Below are positions 42,762 to 52,384 of a stretch of 54,021 bases of DNA, one piece after another. The stretch lies in contig JASBYY010000015.1 of the NCBI GenBank assembly GCA_029983675.1, positions 1-54,021 of the forward strand, written 5' to 3'. Every line of letters starts with the position of its first letter. Positions within the stretch are counted from its first letter, which is position 1. Under the pieces are notes generated by a model that saw only the letters and a list, made by a program, of their open reading frames with translations, was not told the DNA's origin and made no database searches. The DNA comes from Bacteroidales bacterium. Lineage in GTDB: Bacteria > Bacteroidota > Bacteroidia > Bacteroidales > F082. The position numbers and the translations under genes are program-made.

Positions 42762-44957
42762 ATGATACCGGACACTTACTCATCGGAAGAAAAAACAGAA
42801 ATTGAGCGACGGCACAAACAGCTCATCGATGCTTGGCAGACACGCAAGGAAGCTGCTGACCTTGAGATGGTTGACAAGGCTTTTTATTTTGCCGTCGAGG
42901 CACATAAGAACCAACGTCGTCGTTCCGGCGAACCATACATCTACCACCCAATCGCCGTAGCCACCATTGCTGCGCACGATATCGGTCTGGGACGCACTTC
43001 CATTGTTTGCGCCCTGCTCCACGATGTGGTGGAAGACACGGCCTACACGCTCGACGACATTACTGAGCTTTTTGGCGAAAAAGTGTCGCGTATCATCGAC
43101 GGTCTGACAAAAATCAACCAGACGGAGCAAATGGAGAGCATTCAGGCGGAAAACTTCCGTAAGATCATCAGTTCTCTCTCTTACGACACCCGTGTGGTGC
43201 TCATCAAGCTGGCCGACCGCTTGCACAACATGCGCACCCTCGACTCCATGCCGAACCACAAACAATTGAAAATCGCTTCCGAAACAGCCTACATGTATGC
43301 CCCCCTCGCCTATCGGCTCGGCTTGTACGCCATCAAGTGCGAGTTGGAGGATCTTTCGTTAAAATATACAGATCCAGCCGTTTACAACAGCATCCGAAAA
43401 CGCATGGACGAAGTCAGGGAATCGCGCACAAACGATTTGTATGATTTCATCGCACCCGTCACCGAAGCATTGAAAGGCTTGAATATCAAAGTCGAGGCAA
43501 AAGTGGTGGAGCGCACCATCAACTCGGTTTGGAAGCGTATGCAGGAAAAAGGATTATCGTTTGAAGAGCTTTTTGGCGCTTATTATGTGCGTTTCATCAT
43601 CGATTGCCCCTTGAAAGAGGAGAAAATCGAATGCTGGGAAACCTACGCCACCCTGACCAGCCTGTATCGCCCGAACACCTCAAAGCTAAAAGACTGGATT
43701 TCAACACCGAAAGTCAACGGATACGAATCGTTACACGCTATATTGATGGGAGAAAAAGGCGTGTGGGTGGAGGTTCAAATACGCTCGCACCGCATGGAGG
43801 AAATCGCCGAGAAAGGATTTGCCGCCTACTGGAAATACAAATCCGATGAAAACACTGAGAGCGGTTTCGATGAATGGCTGAAACGCATCCAGACTATCAT
43901 CAACAGCGACTCCAATTCAGCCCTTGACTTTGTAGGCAATTTCAAACTCGACCTGTATAGCGATGAGATTTTTGTTTTTACTCCCAAAGGGAAAATGATC
44001 TCATTACCCAAGGGGGCGACCGTGCTCGACCTCGCCTATCATATCCACACCAAAATCGGAAACCACAGCATTGCCGCCAACGTCAACAACCGTCTCGTTC
44101 AACTCAACAAAGAGCTGCACACAGGCGACCAAGTGGAAATCATCACTTCCGAATCACAACACCCACAGGAAAATTGGTTCGAGTTTTTGGCCACAGCATA
44201 CGCCAAGGCGCGACTGAAAGCCGGCATCAAGGACTACCGCAAGCAGTTCCGCGAAAAAGGCGAAACAGCCTTCGAACAAATCATGAAAAAGCTCGCCTTG
44301 GAACCATCGAAAGCCAATCGCGGCATAATCATGGAAAATGAGGGCATTAGCAGTGCTATTGATTTTTATTTTCTTATCACTACTGGCAAAATCACAGAAC
44401 AGAGCATTCGCAACATTCTGAAACCCCATCCCAGCGGTAATAACATCGTTAAATATTTGACATTCGGACTGTTAGGAAGTGACACAAAGATGAAGCAACA
44501 GAAAACCGACCTCAAGCAATCCAGCGAGTTCGATTTTTGTGTGGCAACATGCTGCAATCCCATTCCCGGTGATGACGTGATGGCTTTCAGTTTCCCCGAC
44601 GAACCGCTGCAAATCCATCGCTCCAATTGCCCGAAAGCCATTGAGATGATGTCACACTACGGCAACAACATTGTACGCGCCAAGTGGCAGCCCAAAAGCG
44701 AAATATCATTCCTTGCCGGACTGAAAATCACCGCCATCGACACCATGGGACTGCTCAACCGCATCACCGACCTGCTGTCGAACGAACTGAAGCTCAACCT
44801 CCATGCCCTACACATGGTGTCGCAACAAAATGTCATCGAAGCCCTCGTTTCAATATACGTACACAACACAAAGGAACTTGATCTGCTTGTAGAACGGCTA
44901 TCGAAGATAAAGGAAGTCCAAAAAATCAGTCGCGTCGAGCACATCACCGACCTTTGA
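42762..44957 (+). CDS. Bifunctional (p)ppGpp synthetase/hydrolase (RelA/SpoT)
   Basis: A 731-residue RSH protein. The HD hydrolase domain (about 45-195) keeps H62, H87-D88 and E91-D92 plus KLADRLHNMRTL. The synthetase domain (about 245-360) has KLKDWISTPKVNGYESLHA and EVQIRSHRMEEIAEKGFAAYWKYK. A TGS domain (about 405-465, FVFTPKGKMISLPKGATVLDLAYHIHT) follows, with a C-terminal ACT domain (about 660-730, LKITAIDTMGLLNRITDLLS). Both catalytic domains look intact, so it should make and degrade (p)ppGpp in the stringent response. It is monocistronic with a strong promoter. Confidence 0.95.
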   Translation: MIPDTYSSEEKTEIERRHKQLIDAWQTRKEAADLEMVDKAFYFAVEAHKNQRRRSGEPYIYHPIAVATIAAHDIGLGRTSIVCALLHDVVEDTAYTLDDITELFGEKVSRIIDGLTKINQTEQMESIQAENFRKIISSLSYDTRVVLIKLADRLHNMRTLDSMPNHKQLKIASETAYMYAPLAYRLGLYAIKCELEDLSLKYTDPAVYNSIRKRMDEVRESRTNDLYDFIAPVTEALKGLNIKVEAKVVERTINSVWKRMQEKGLSFEELFGAYYVRFIIDCPLKEEKIECWETYATLTSLYRPNTSKLKDWISTPKVNGYESLHAILMGEKGVWVEVQIRSHRMEEIAEKGFAAYWKYKSDENTESGFDEWLKRIQTIINSDSNSALDFVGNFKLDLYSDEIFVFTPKGKMISLPKGATVLDLAYHIHTKIGNHSIAANVNNRLVQLNKELHTGDQVEIITSESQHPQENWFEFLATAYAKARLKAGIKDYRKQFREKGETAFEQIMKKLALEPSKANRGIIMENEGISSAIDFYFLITTGKITEQSIRNILKPHPSGNNIVKYLTFGLLGSDTKMKQQKTDLKQSSEFDFCVATCCNPIPGDDVMAFSFPDEPLQIHRSNCPKAIEMMSHYGNNIVRAKWQPKSEISFLAGLKITAIDTMGLLNRITDLLSNELKLNLHALHMVSQQNVIEALVSIYVHNTKELDLLVERLSKIKEVQKISRVEHITDL

Positions 44958-45080
44958 AAATAATGCGAACGATGAGGCTTGTGATGAATTATTAAACACT
45001 GATTATCAATTATAATATTGCAATTTGAAGTTTTCGGGAACGAAAGTCCCAATGGCAACTTATGCTATTGCATTTTTTAT

Positions 45081-45088
45081 TACTTTTG
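45081..45088 (+). promoter_or_regulatory. -7 promoter box for purA
   Basis: TACTTTTG followed by CAGC, 65 bases upstream of the purA ATG. The leader contains a small TGGCTT/AAGCCA hairpin (about 45111-45123). Confidence 0.6.
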
Positions 45089-45153
45089 CAGCAATGTAGC
45101 ACACATACTGTGGCTTCAAGCCAGAGTAAACTTCAAAACAGACAAGTATCATT

Positions 45154-46437
45154 ATGACTATGAACAAGATAGATATACTCCTCGGTTTGCAATGGGGAGA
45201 CGAAGGAAAAGGGAAAGTTGTTGACGCGCTCACGAAAAACTACGACATCGTAGCACGCTTTCAAGGCGGTCCCAATGCAGGTCACACCATTGAGTTTGAC
45301 GGGAAACGCTTTGTACTTCACAACATACCCTCTGGAGTGCTTACTCCAGGTTGTATCAACGTCATCGGCAACGGTGTCATCATCGAGCCTCACATCCTGA
45401 AAGGCGAAATTGAAGGCTTATTGTCCAATGGCTTCGACCTTCACGACACGCTTAAAATATCGAACCGTGCCCATCTCATTCTGCCTACACACCGCGCTCT
45501 CGACGCCGCCAACGAACAATCTCTGGGAAAGATGAAAATCGGTTCGACGCTGAAAGGCATTGGTCCGACCTACACTGACAAAACAGCTCGCAAAGGCCTG
45601 CGCATCGGCGACATTGCCACACCTGACTTTCATGACAAATACGATGTTCTGAAAAAATCCCACTTACAGCAAATCGCCTCCTTGGGGTTTGACATGAACG
45701 GTTTTCAACTCGAAAATATCGACTTCGCCGAATACGAAAAACGTTGGTTCGAAGGCATAGAATATCTCAGACAGTTTAGTTTCATCGACAGCGAATACTT
45801 CCTCAACGAAGCCTTGGACAACGGCAAGAAAATACTGGCCGAAGGCGCACAAGGCTCCATGCTTGATATTGACTTTGGCAGCTATCCTTTCGTCACTTCA
45901 TCGAACGTTATTGCGGCTGGTGTTTGTTCCGGTTTAGGCATCGCTCCTTCAAGAATCGGCAACGTGTATGGCATTTTCAAAGCTTATTGCACCCGCGTTG
46001 GCACAGGCCCCTTCCCAACGGAACTGTTTGACGAGGTCGGCGAGACCCTGCGCCAAAACGGCCATGAATTTGGTGCCACTACGGGTCGTCCGCGCCGCTG
46101 TGGATGGCTCGACCTGCCCGCCCTGAAATATGCCGTCATGCTCAACGGAGTCACCCGTCTGATGATGATGAAATCCGATGTCATGGACGACTTTGAAACC
46201 TTGAAGGTCGCCGTGGCCTACGATTATAAAGGCGAGAAAGTCAAAAGACTGCCGTTTGAAGCCTGCACGGAAACCATGGTTCCCGTATATCAGGAAATCA
46301 AAGGCTGGCATCAGAAAATCAACGGAAGCATTCCGCAACAGTTAGAAGACTACATCCGTTTCATCGAAAATTACATCGGTGTTCCGATCAAACTTGTCTC
46401 CTACGGCCCTGACCGCACTCAGAACATCTATAGATAA
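45154..46437 (+). CDS. purA: Adenylosuccinate synthase
   Basis: A 427-residue enzyme that makes adenylosuccinate from IMP, aspartate and GTP, the first committed AMP step. It shows the P-loop-like LLGLQWGDEGKGKVVD, GGPNAGHT, the switch-type GIGPTYTDKTAR, AEGAQGSMLDIDFGSYPFVTSSN and the aspartate/IMP loop GATTGRPRRCGWLD. It ends with VSYGPDRTQNI. Length is normal. M3 (45160) is an alternative start. A hairpin terminator follows. It is not in an operon with other purine genes. Confidence 0.96.
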   Translation: MTMNKIDILLGLQWGDEGKGKVVDALTKNYDIVARFQGGPNAGHTIEFDGKRFVLHNIPSGVLTPGCINVIGNGVIIEPHILKGEIEGLLSNGFDLHDTLKISNRAHLILPTHRALDAANEQSLGKMKIGSTLKGIGPTYTDKTARKGLRIGDIATPDFHDKYDVLKKSHLQQIASLGFDMNGFQLENIDFAEYEKRWFEGIEYLRQFSFIDSEYFLNEALDNGKKILAEGAQGSMLDIDFGSYPFVTSSNVIAAGVCSGLGIAPSRIGNVYGIFKAYCTRVGTGPFPTELFDEVGETLRQNGHEFGATTGRPRRCGWLDLPALKYAVMLNGVTRLMMMKSDVMDDFETLKVAVAYDYKGEKVKRLPFEACTETMVPVYQEIKGWHQKINGSIPQQLEDYIRFIENYIGVPIKLVSYGPDRTQNIYR

Positions 46438-46469
46438 GGGTCCAATTGAAATAGCATTTACTAACCTCG

Positions 46470-46505
46470 ATCCGCCTTTCATTTTTCGAGAGGCGGATTT
46501 TTTGC
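46470..46505 (+). terminator. Intrinsic terminator after purA
   Basis: TCCGCCT (46471-46477) pairs with AGGCGGA (46491-46497), followed by six Ts. The T-run leads straight into the next promoter. Confidence 0.85.
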
Positions 46506-46513
46506 TATTTTTG
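46506..46513 (+). promoter_or_regulatory. -7 promoter box for the transglutaminase-like lipoprotein
   Basis: TATTTTTG 21 bases upstream of the ATG at 46535, directly after the purA terminator. Confidence 0.6.
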
Positions 46514-46534
46514 TAGCATTAACTTCCTATTACC

Positions 46535-49168
46535 ATGAGAAACAATTTATTATTATTCAGCGGATTAGCATTGCTTTTCATTACATCCTGCACCAAGTCT
46601 CAACCCCATTTTATCGCCAATCCGGAAGAACGCGCTCAAATCGTCACTGACTTTGAGCAAAAGTTACAAACCATTGAGCGGCAAGAGCTTTTCAACATTT
46701 TCGATAGTGCATTAAGTCAAAAGGAGCGTGAGGCCATGCAATTTCTCTACGCCTACATGCCGCTGAGCGACATTGTCAACTATTCGGGTGAATACCATCT
46801 AACAAATGTCAGGCAGGCATTCAAGGCGAAACACGAGATGTCGTGGGGTGCTAACATACCCGAACGCGAGTTTAACCACTTTGTCGTTCCTGCGAGGGTG
46901 AACAACGAAAACCTTGACGATTTTCGCAACGCATACTACGAAGAACTCAAACAACGTGTCGAAGGGCTATCGCTTGCCGATGCTGTTTTGGAAGTCAACC
47001 ATTGGTGCCACGAGCACGTCAACTACAAAGGCTCCGACAGCAGAACCAGCTCGCCCATGGCGACCATTAAGACCTCGTGGGGACGTTGCGGCGAAGAATC
47101 GACGCTGTTAGTGGCCGCGCTACGCACCGTGTGCATCCCCGCCCGTCAGGTTTACACGCCCCGTTGGGCACACTGCGATGACAATCATGCTTGGGTGGAG
47201 GCCTACGTTGACGGCACATGGCATTTCCTTGGCGCCTGTGAACCCGAGCCTGTTCTCGACCTCGGCTGGTTCAATGCGCCCGCATCACGTTGCCTCCTCG
47301 TCCACACACGGGTCTTCGGACGTTATTTCGGCCCCGAAGAAGTCATCGAACGTACGGCCAACCACACTGAAATCAACGTGGTGAGCAACTATGGCGAGAC
47401 CGCCAAAGCCTACGTAAAAGTCACTGATGCCAATGGACAAGCTAAGAACGGCATTCGGGTGGACTTCAAAATCTACAACTACTCCGAGTTCTGCACCGTG
47501 GCATCGAAAACAACCGATGAAAACGGTGTTACTTGGCTCACGGCAGGTCTTGGCGACATGATGGCTTATGCCGCCGACAACGGAAAATTCGGATTTGACA
47601 TGATCCGTTTCGGACAAAGCGACACCATCCATCTTGTCATCGATAAAGACAAACAGTTTGCCCAGACGCTGACATTCGACATTGTCCCTCCCATAGAAAA
47701 AGCACGTATGCCCGAAGTTAGCGAACAGCAACGTGCCGAAAACGACCGACGTTTTGCCGTGGAAGATTCCATCCGAAACGCCTATATTGCCGAATGCCAA
47801 CGGCATCAACAAGTAGAGCCTTCGGATGAAGCGCTGAAAGGCATCATGGAGAAGACATACGGCAACTTTCAGACCATCAAAGACTTCGTTAAACAAGCAC
47901 AAGATAAGGGACAATACGAGAAAGCCCTTGCCCTGCTTTTCAATGTCAGCGACAAAGACCTGCGCGACATCAGCTTAGAGGTACTCAACGACCATTTGGA
48001 CAACACGCCCAATCAGGACAATACGCTTTTTGACCGCTACATTCTGAATCCCCGTATCAGCAACGAAATGCTCAGCCCGTACAAAAAACCTCTTTCCATG
48101 GCTTTCGATACGGAACAAGCACAGTCATTCAAAGCACAGCCACAACAATTGGTCAATTGGGTCAAGGACAATATCATCGTCCGTAATGATTTGAATGTCA
48201 GAAATATCTACATGCTTCCCATCAAAGTGTTAGAGACCAAAATAGCCGACAATCATTCGCGAGACCTGTTTTTTGTAGCCATGGCTCGCAGTTGGGGTAT
48301 TCCCGCCCAAAAAGATCCTGTGACAGGAACCATCCTCTATCACGATGGTCAACAGTGGATGAAAGTCGATTTTGGCGAAACACAGCAAGTGAGCCGCAAC
48401 ATGGGCACCTTGCTACTCAACTACCAACCGAATGCCTCCATTCCCGACCCACGTTACTACACGCATTTCAGCATCAAGAAATACGACGGCAGCCGTTTCA
48501 ACCTGCTTGCATACGACGATGCCAAGGATCCCGGCATGGATGTCGGCATGAGCTATTCGGAATTTGCCGGCGGCATTCCGCTGGAAACCGGTTACTATGT
48601 GCTGGCCTCTGGAACCCGCCTTGCAGACGGAAGTGTGCTTAACCGAACCACTTTTTTCAACATCGAAGCCGGACAAACAACGAAAGTGGAACTCGTGTTG
48701 CGCGAACCGGAAACCGGCGTGAAAATCATCGGTAACTTCAATGCAGAAAATCGCTTTACAAACTTAAAAAACAATGAAAACCAAAGCGTTCTGCAGATTG
48801 CAGGCCGCAATTTCTACATCCTTGGTCTGCTTGACCAAGGTTCAGAGCCTACCACACACGCCATGCAGGATATTGCTGCAGTAAAACAAGACTTCGACAA
48901 ATACGGACTGCACACCATCTTTATTTTCAACGACAAAGACGCATACGACAAGTTCCTGCTCAAGAAATTCGAGAATCTGCCGGAAGGTATCACATACGGA
49001 ATCAACGAAGGGCAAATGTTAGATGAAATCAAAAGCAACATGCATTTGGACAAGTCAACACTGCCCGTGTTCATCATTGCCAACAGCAACAACGAGGTTG
49101 TTTTTGTGCAGCAGGGCTACACCATCGGTCTTGGCGAGCAAATCATCAACGTTGTAAAGAAACTATAA
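46535..49168 (+). CDS. Transglutaminase-like lipoprotein with thioredoxin-like C-terminus
   Basis: An 877-residue protein with lipobox FITSC (C19). The transglutaminase-like core (about 150-235) has C185 in SWGRCGEES, H218 in DDNHAWVEAY and D226 in VDGTW, the papain-like Cys-His-Asp triad. Beta-sandwich repeats follow (about 290-390, KVTDANGQAKNGIRVDF..), then a helical linker, a second peptidase-associated region (about 500-700) and a C-terminal thioredoxin-like fold (about 760-877, NFYILGLLDQGSEPTTHAMQDI, KSTLPVFIIANSNNEVVFVQQGY) without a CxxC pair. It is probably a surface or periplasmic protease or amidase-like enzyme. The substrate is unknown. A terminator follows. Confidence 0.85.
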   Translation: MRNNLLLFSGLALLFITSCTKSQPHFIANPEERAQIVTDFEQKLQTIERQELFNIFDSALSQKEREAMQFLYAYMPLSDIVNYSGEYHLTNVRQAFKAKHEMSWGANIPEREFNHFVVPARVNNENLDDFRNAYYEELKQRVEGLSLADAVLEVNHWCHEHVNYKGSDSRTSSPMATIKTSWGRCGEESTLLVAALRTVCIPARQVYTPRWAHCDDNHAWVEAYVDGTWHFLGACEPEPVLDLGWFNAPASRCLLVHTRVFGRYFGPEEVIERTANHTEINVVSNYGETAKAYVKVTDANGQAKNGIRVDFKIYNYSEFCTVASKTTDENGVTWLTAGLGDMMAYAADNGKFGFDMIRFGQSDTIHLVIDKDKQFAQTLTFDIVPPIEKARMPEVSEQQRAENDRRFAVEDSIRNAYIAECQRHQQVEPSDEALKGIMEKTYGNFQTIKDFVKQAQDKGQYEKALALLFNVSDKDLRDISLEVLNDHLDNTPNQDNTLFDRYILNPRISNEMLSPYKKPLSMAFDTEQAQSFKAQPQQLVNWVKDNIIVRNDLNVRNIYMLPIKVLETKIADNHSRDLFFVAMARSWGIPAQKDPVTGTILYHDGQQWMKVDFGETQQVSRNMGTLLLNYQPNASIPDPRYYTHFSIKKYDGSRFNLLAYDDAKDPGMDVGMSYSEFAGGIPLETGYYVLASGTRLADGSVLNRTTFFNIEAGQTTKVELVLREPETGVKIIGNFNAENRFTNLKNNENQSVLQIAGRNFYILGLLDQGSEPTTHAMQDIAAVKQDFDKYGLHTIFIFNDKDAYDKFLLKKFENLPEGITYGINEGQMLDEIKSNMHLDKSTLPVFIIANSNNEVVFVQQGYTIGLGEQIINVVKKL

Positions 49169-49198
49169 AGACATCCTGTCTTGTTGATGCTATGGCAT

Positions 49199-49227
49199 AA
49201 AAAAAGGAAGCTAGCGCTTCCTTTTTT
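49199..49227. terminator. Bidirectional intrinsic terminator
   Basis: AAAAAGGAAGC pairs with GCTTCCTTTTT around a TAGC loop, with A and T runs extending both ends. It lies between the converging lipoprotein gene (ends 49168) and infB (ends 49247). Confidence 0.93.
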
Positions 49228-49246
49228 CGTTTTTATAGAAATAGCT

Positions 49247-52200
49247 TTATAGCTTTCGTGCCACCTCTTTTTCGGCATAGCCTTCGATGATATCACCTAC
49301 TTTGATGTCGTTGTAATTCTCGATGTTCAATCCGCATTCCATACCGGCAGAAACCTCCTTGACATCGTCCTTGTAGCGTTTCAGCGATCCGAGCATGCCG
49401 GTGTAAACTACGATGCCATCGCGGATGACACGTATCTTCGTATTACGGTTGACCTTACCGTCAAGCACCATGCAACCTGCGACGGAACCGACCTTGCTGA
49501 TTTTGAAGACCTCACGGATCTCAATGTTACAAGTATTAATCTCCTCGATTTCGGGCGCAAGCATGCCTTCAATAGCCGCTTTAATTTCTTCGATTGCAGT
49601 ATAGATAATCGAATAGATTCGAATATCGATCTTCTCTTGCTCGGCCAGTTTGCGTGCCTGCATGGTAGGACGCACATTAAAGCCCACGATGACTGCATTG
49701 GAAGCAGAAGCTAACATGATGTCGGATTCGCTTATGGCACCCACCGATTTATGGATGATGTTAAGCTGCACCTCTTCCGTAGAGAGTTTCAGCAACGAGT
49801 CAGAAAGGGCTTCGACCGATCCGTCCACGTCGGCCTTAACGATGATATTCAGCTCCTTGAAGTCTCCAATAGCAATACGGCGTCCAATTTCATCAAGTGT
49901 GATATGCGGGCTGGTACGACGTGTTTGTTCACGTTGCAGTTGTTCGCGGCGGTTGGCGATAGCCTTGACCTCCTTTTCATCAACCATCACATTGAACATG
50001 TCGCCCGACTGCGGTGCACCGTTCAAACCAAGCAACAGCACTGCTGTTGAAGGTCCGGCCTCTTTCACTAACTGATTGCGATCGTTAAACATGGCCTTCA
50101 CCTTGCCGTAAGTCGTTCCGGCAAGCACCATGTCGCCGACATGCAACGTGCCGTTCTGCACCAGAATCTTAGCAAGATAGCCACGACCTTTGTCAAGTGC
50201 CGATTCGATGACGGCACCCTTTGCCAGTCGGTTGGGGTTGGCTTTCAGATCGAGCATTTCTGCTTCAAGAAGCACTTTCTCAAGGAGTTGGTCAACATTA
50301 ATACCCGCTTTCGCAGAAATTTCCTGCGACTGGTACTTTCCTCCCCATTCTTCAACAAGGATGTTCATATTGGCCAGTTGTTCACGAATCTTATCGGGAT
50401 TAGAAGTGGGCTTATCTATCTTATTCAATGCGAAAACGATAGGCACTCCAGCTGCTTGTGCGTGGTTGATGGCTTCAACGGTCTGCGGCATCACATTGTC
50501 GTCAGTGGCGATTACGATGATGGCGACGTCGGTCATCTTGGCACCACGGGCACGCATGGCCGTAAAGGCTTCGTGACCCGGAGTATCCAAGAAGGTGATC
50601 TTTTTACCACTTTGCGTCATCACTTCATAGGCGCCGATATGTTGGGTAATACCGCCAGCCTCACCAGCAGCGACATTGGCATTACGGATATAGTCAAGCA
50701 GCTTTGTCTTACCGTGGTCAACATGTCCCATGACAGTGACAACAGGTGCACGAGACGCCAGATCTTCTTCACTATCGACCTCTTCGGTCTCTGCTATGGC
50801 CTCCTGAACATCGGCACTGACAAAGTCCACTTCATAGCCGAACTCACTGGCTACGACAGAGAGTGCTTCGGCGTCAAGGCGCTGGTTGATTGAAACGGGC
50901 ATGCCAAGGCTCATGCAGGTGGCAATGACTTTGGTCACCGGCAAGTCCATCATGATGGCCAGTTCATTAGCTGTCACGAACTCCGTCACTTTTAAAACTT
51001 TGTTCTCATCCTGTTGACGCGCCATTTCCTCCATCATGTTGTCGGCCACCTGTTGACGCTTTTCACGGCGGTGCTTCGAGGTTTTCGACTTACCTAGCGG
51101 AGACAAACGCGCCAAGGTTTCCTTGATCTGCTTCGAAACTTCTTCGTCTGTCAGCTCGACTTTCTCCTCAACCTTGACTCGTCTATTTTTATCCTTCTTG
51201 CCAAGGCGGGCATCACGGTCTTTATCTCCTCTACCCCCCTTATTGTTATCTTTTTTCTTATCCAGTCCGCCATGCTGTTTTCCGCCCTTACCGCCTCTTG
51301 CATCGGCTTTTTTCGCATTGGCATTATTGTCTTCAGAAGATCCTTCGGGTTTTTCGCTGATACGTTTGCGTTTTTTCTTGTTGCGTCCGCTTCGGTCATC
51401 AGAACGTTTTTTATCATCGGGAAGCTCGATCTTATCCAGGATCTTCGGTCCTTCCAACTTCTGGTATTCCGTTTTGATGAACTTGGTTTCAACAGGTGTG
51501 GGGGTCTCCATTGGGGGAGTTGTGGTTACATTCTCCACCGGCTTAGGCTTGCTTTCTTCGACTTTCTTCTCACTCACTTCCGGTTTTGTCTTTCTTTCCT
51601 CCTTAACGGGTTGTTCCTTGGCCCTCTGCTCTGCCTCTTTTTTCCGTTCCGCCTTGGTTTTCTTTCCTGGACGCGTCTTGGTATTCAGACTTTCAAGGTC
51701 GATTTTTCCGATGACTTTAATAGAGGACTGATCCGTCTCCTTCTCCTCGGTGTCGTTTTGCGACAGCGGTTCTTCTTTCACCTCGACCTCATGAGCATCG
51801 GCTTGCCGGGCAGGATCTTCGGTTTCTTGGATATCATTAATAACTTCTTCGAGCTGTTTTTCAGTCACAACTTCCGTCTCCTGCTGCTGTTCTTCCTTTA
51901 TCTCTACCGGTTCTTCTTTCATCTCGACGGGTTCGGACACCTTTTCCTCTTCAAGCTTGGTTTTCTTATTCTTTTTCTGAGAAATAATACTAGTTCGGAT
52001 AATCACCTCATCATGATCTTCTTCCCCATTAGTACTATCCTGAAACTGGGCGGCAGTATCAACAGAAACGGAGCCACCTTTGAAGGAGAGTTTGCCTAAT
52101 TTTTTGGCCTCATTTTTCACTTCTTTCTCACCCTGGTACTCCTTGACAAGCAGCTCATACATGTCAGAGGAGAGCTTAGTATTGGGTGACAGATCCACTT

Positions 52201-52321
52201 GAAATCCTTTTTTGGTCAAGAACTCCACAATGGTCGAAACGCCTACATTAAACTCTTTGGCTGCTTTTCCCAATCGAATGGTAATATTTGATTCTTCGGA
52301 CATATTTTCTTTCTCTTTCAT
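49247..52321 (-). CDS. infB: Translation initiation factor IF-2
   Basis: A 1024-residue GTPase that places initiator tRNA on the 30S subunit. A short N-terminal winged-like domain (LGKAAKEFNVGVSTIVEFLTKKGF) is followed by a long, highly charged linker (about 70-430, rich in E, K and basic RKKKRKR-like runs). Then comes the G domain with VTVMGHVDHGKTKLLD, DTPGHEAF and NKID, and domains II-IV ending in CGLNIENYNDIKVGDIIEGY. The long low-complexity linker explains the open frames seen antisense to it. M7 (52303) is a possible alternative start. It lies in the conserved rimP-nusA-infB operon. Confidence 0.96.
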   Translation of the reverse strand: MKEKENMSEESNITIRLGKAAKEFNVGVSTIVEFLTKKGFQVDLSPNTKLSSDMYELLVKEYQGEKEVKNEAKKLGKLSFKGGSVSVDTAAQFQDSTNGEEDHDEVIIRTSIISQKKNKKTKLEEEKVSEPVEMKEEPVEIKEEQQQETEVVTEKQLEEVINDIQETEDPARQADAHEVEVKEEPLSQNDTEEKETDQSSIKVIGKIDLESLNTKTRPGKKTKAERKKEAEQRAKEQPVKEERKTKPEVSEKKVEESKPKPVENVTTTPPMETPTPVETKFIKTEYQKLEGPKILDKIELPDDKKRSDDRSGRNKKKRKRISEKPEGSSEDNNANAKKADARGGKGGKQHGGLDKKKDNNKGGRGDKDRDARLGKKDKNRRVKVEEKVELTDEEVSKQIKETLARLSPLGKSKTSKHRREKRQQVADNMMEEMARQQDENKVLKVTEFVTANELAIMMDLPVTKVIATCMSLGMPVSINQRLDAEALSVVASEFGYEVDFVSADVQEAIAETEEVDSEEDLASRAPVVTVMGHVDHGKTKLLDYIRNANVAAGEAGGITQHIGAYEVMTQSGKKITFLDTPGHEAFTAMRARGAKMTDVAIIVIATDDNVMPQTVEAINHAQAAGVPIVFALNKIDKPTSNPDKIREQLANMNILVEEWGGKYQSQEISAKAGINVDQLLEKVLLEAEMLDLKANPNRLAKGAVIESALDKGRGYLAKILVQNGTLHVGDMVLAGTTYGKVKAMFNDRNQLVKEAGPSTAVLLLGLNGAPQSGDMFNVMVDEKEVKAIANRREQLQREQTRRTSPHITLDEIGRRIAIGDFKELNIIVKADVDGSVEALSDSLLKLSTEEVQLNIIHKSVGAISESDIMLASASNAVIVGFNVRPTMQARKLAEQEKIDIRIYSIIYTAIEEIKAAIEGMLAPEIEEINTCNIEIREVFKISKVGSVAGCMVLDGKVNRNTKIRVIRDGIVVYTGMLGSLKRYKDDVKEVSAGMECGLNIENYNDIKVGDIIEGYAEKEVARKL

Positions 52322-52384
52322 TAGGTTATCACTTCGTTTCGCTGAGCGGCTGTTGCCTTATCTCATCATCATGTTAAGCAGTCA

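Noticed and set aside
45104..45130. Purine riboswitch before purA
   Set aside because: Only a short TGGCTT/AAGCCA hairpin is present; the conserved three-way junction bases are not seen.
47285..47914. Open frame of 209 residues on the minus strand
   Set aside because: It is antisense to the transglutaminase-like lipoprotein and lacks protein-like features.
51272..52099. Phenylalanine-rich open frame on the plus strand
   Set aside because: It is antisense to the charged, low-complexity linker of IF-2, which creates long hydrophobic shadows.
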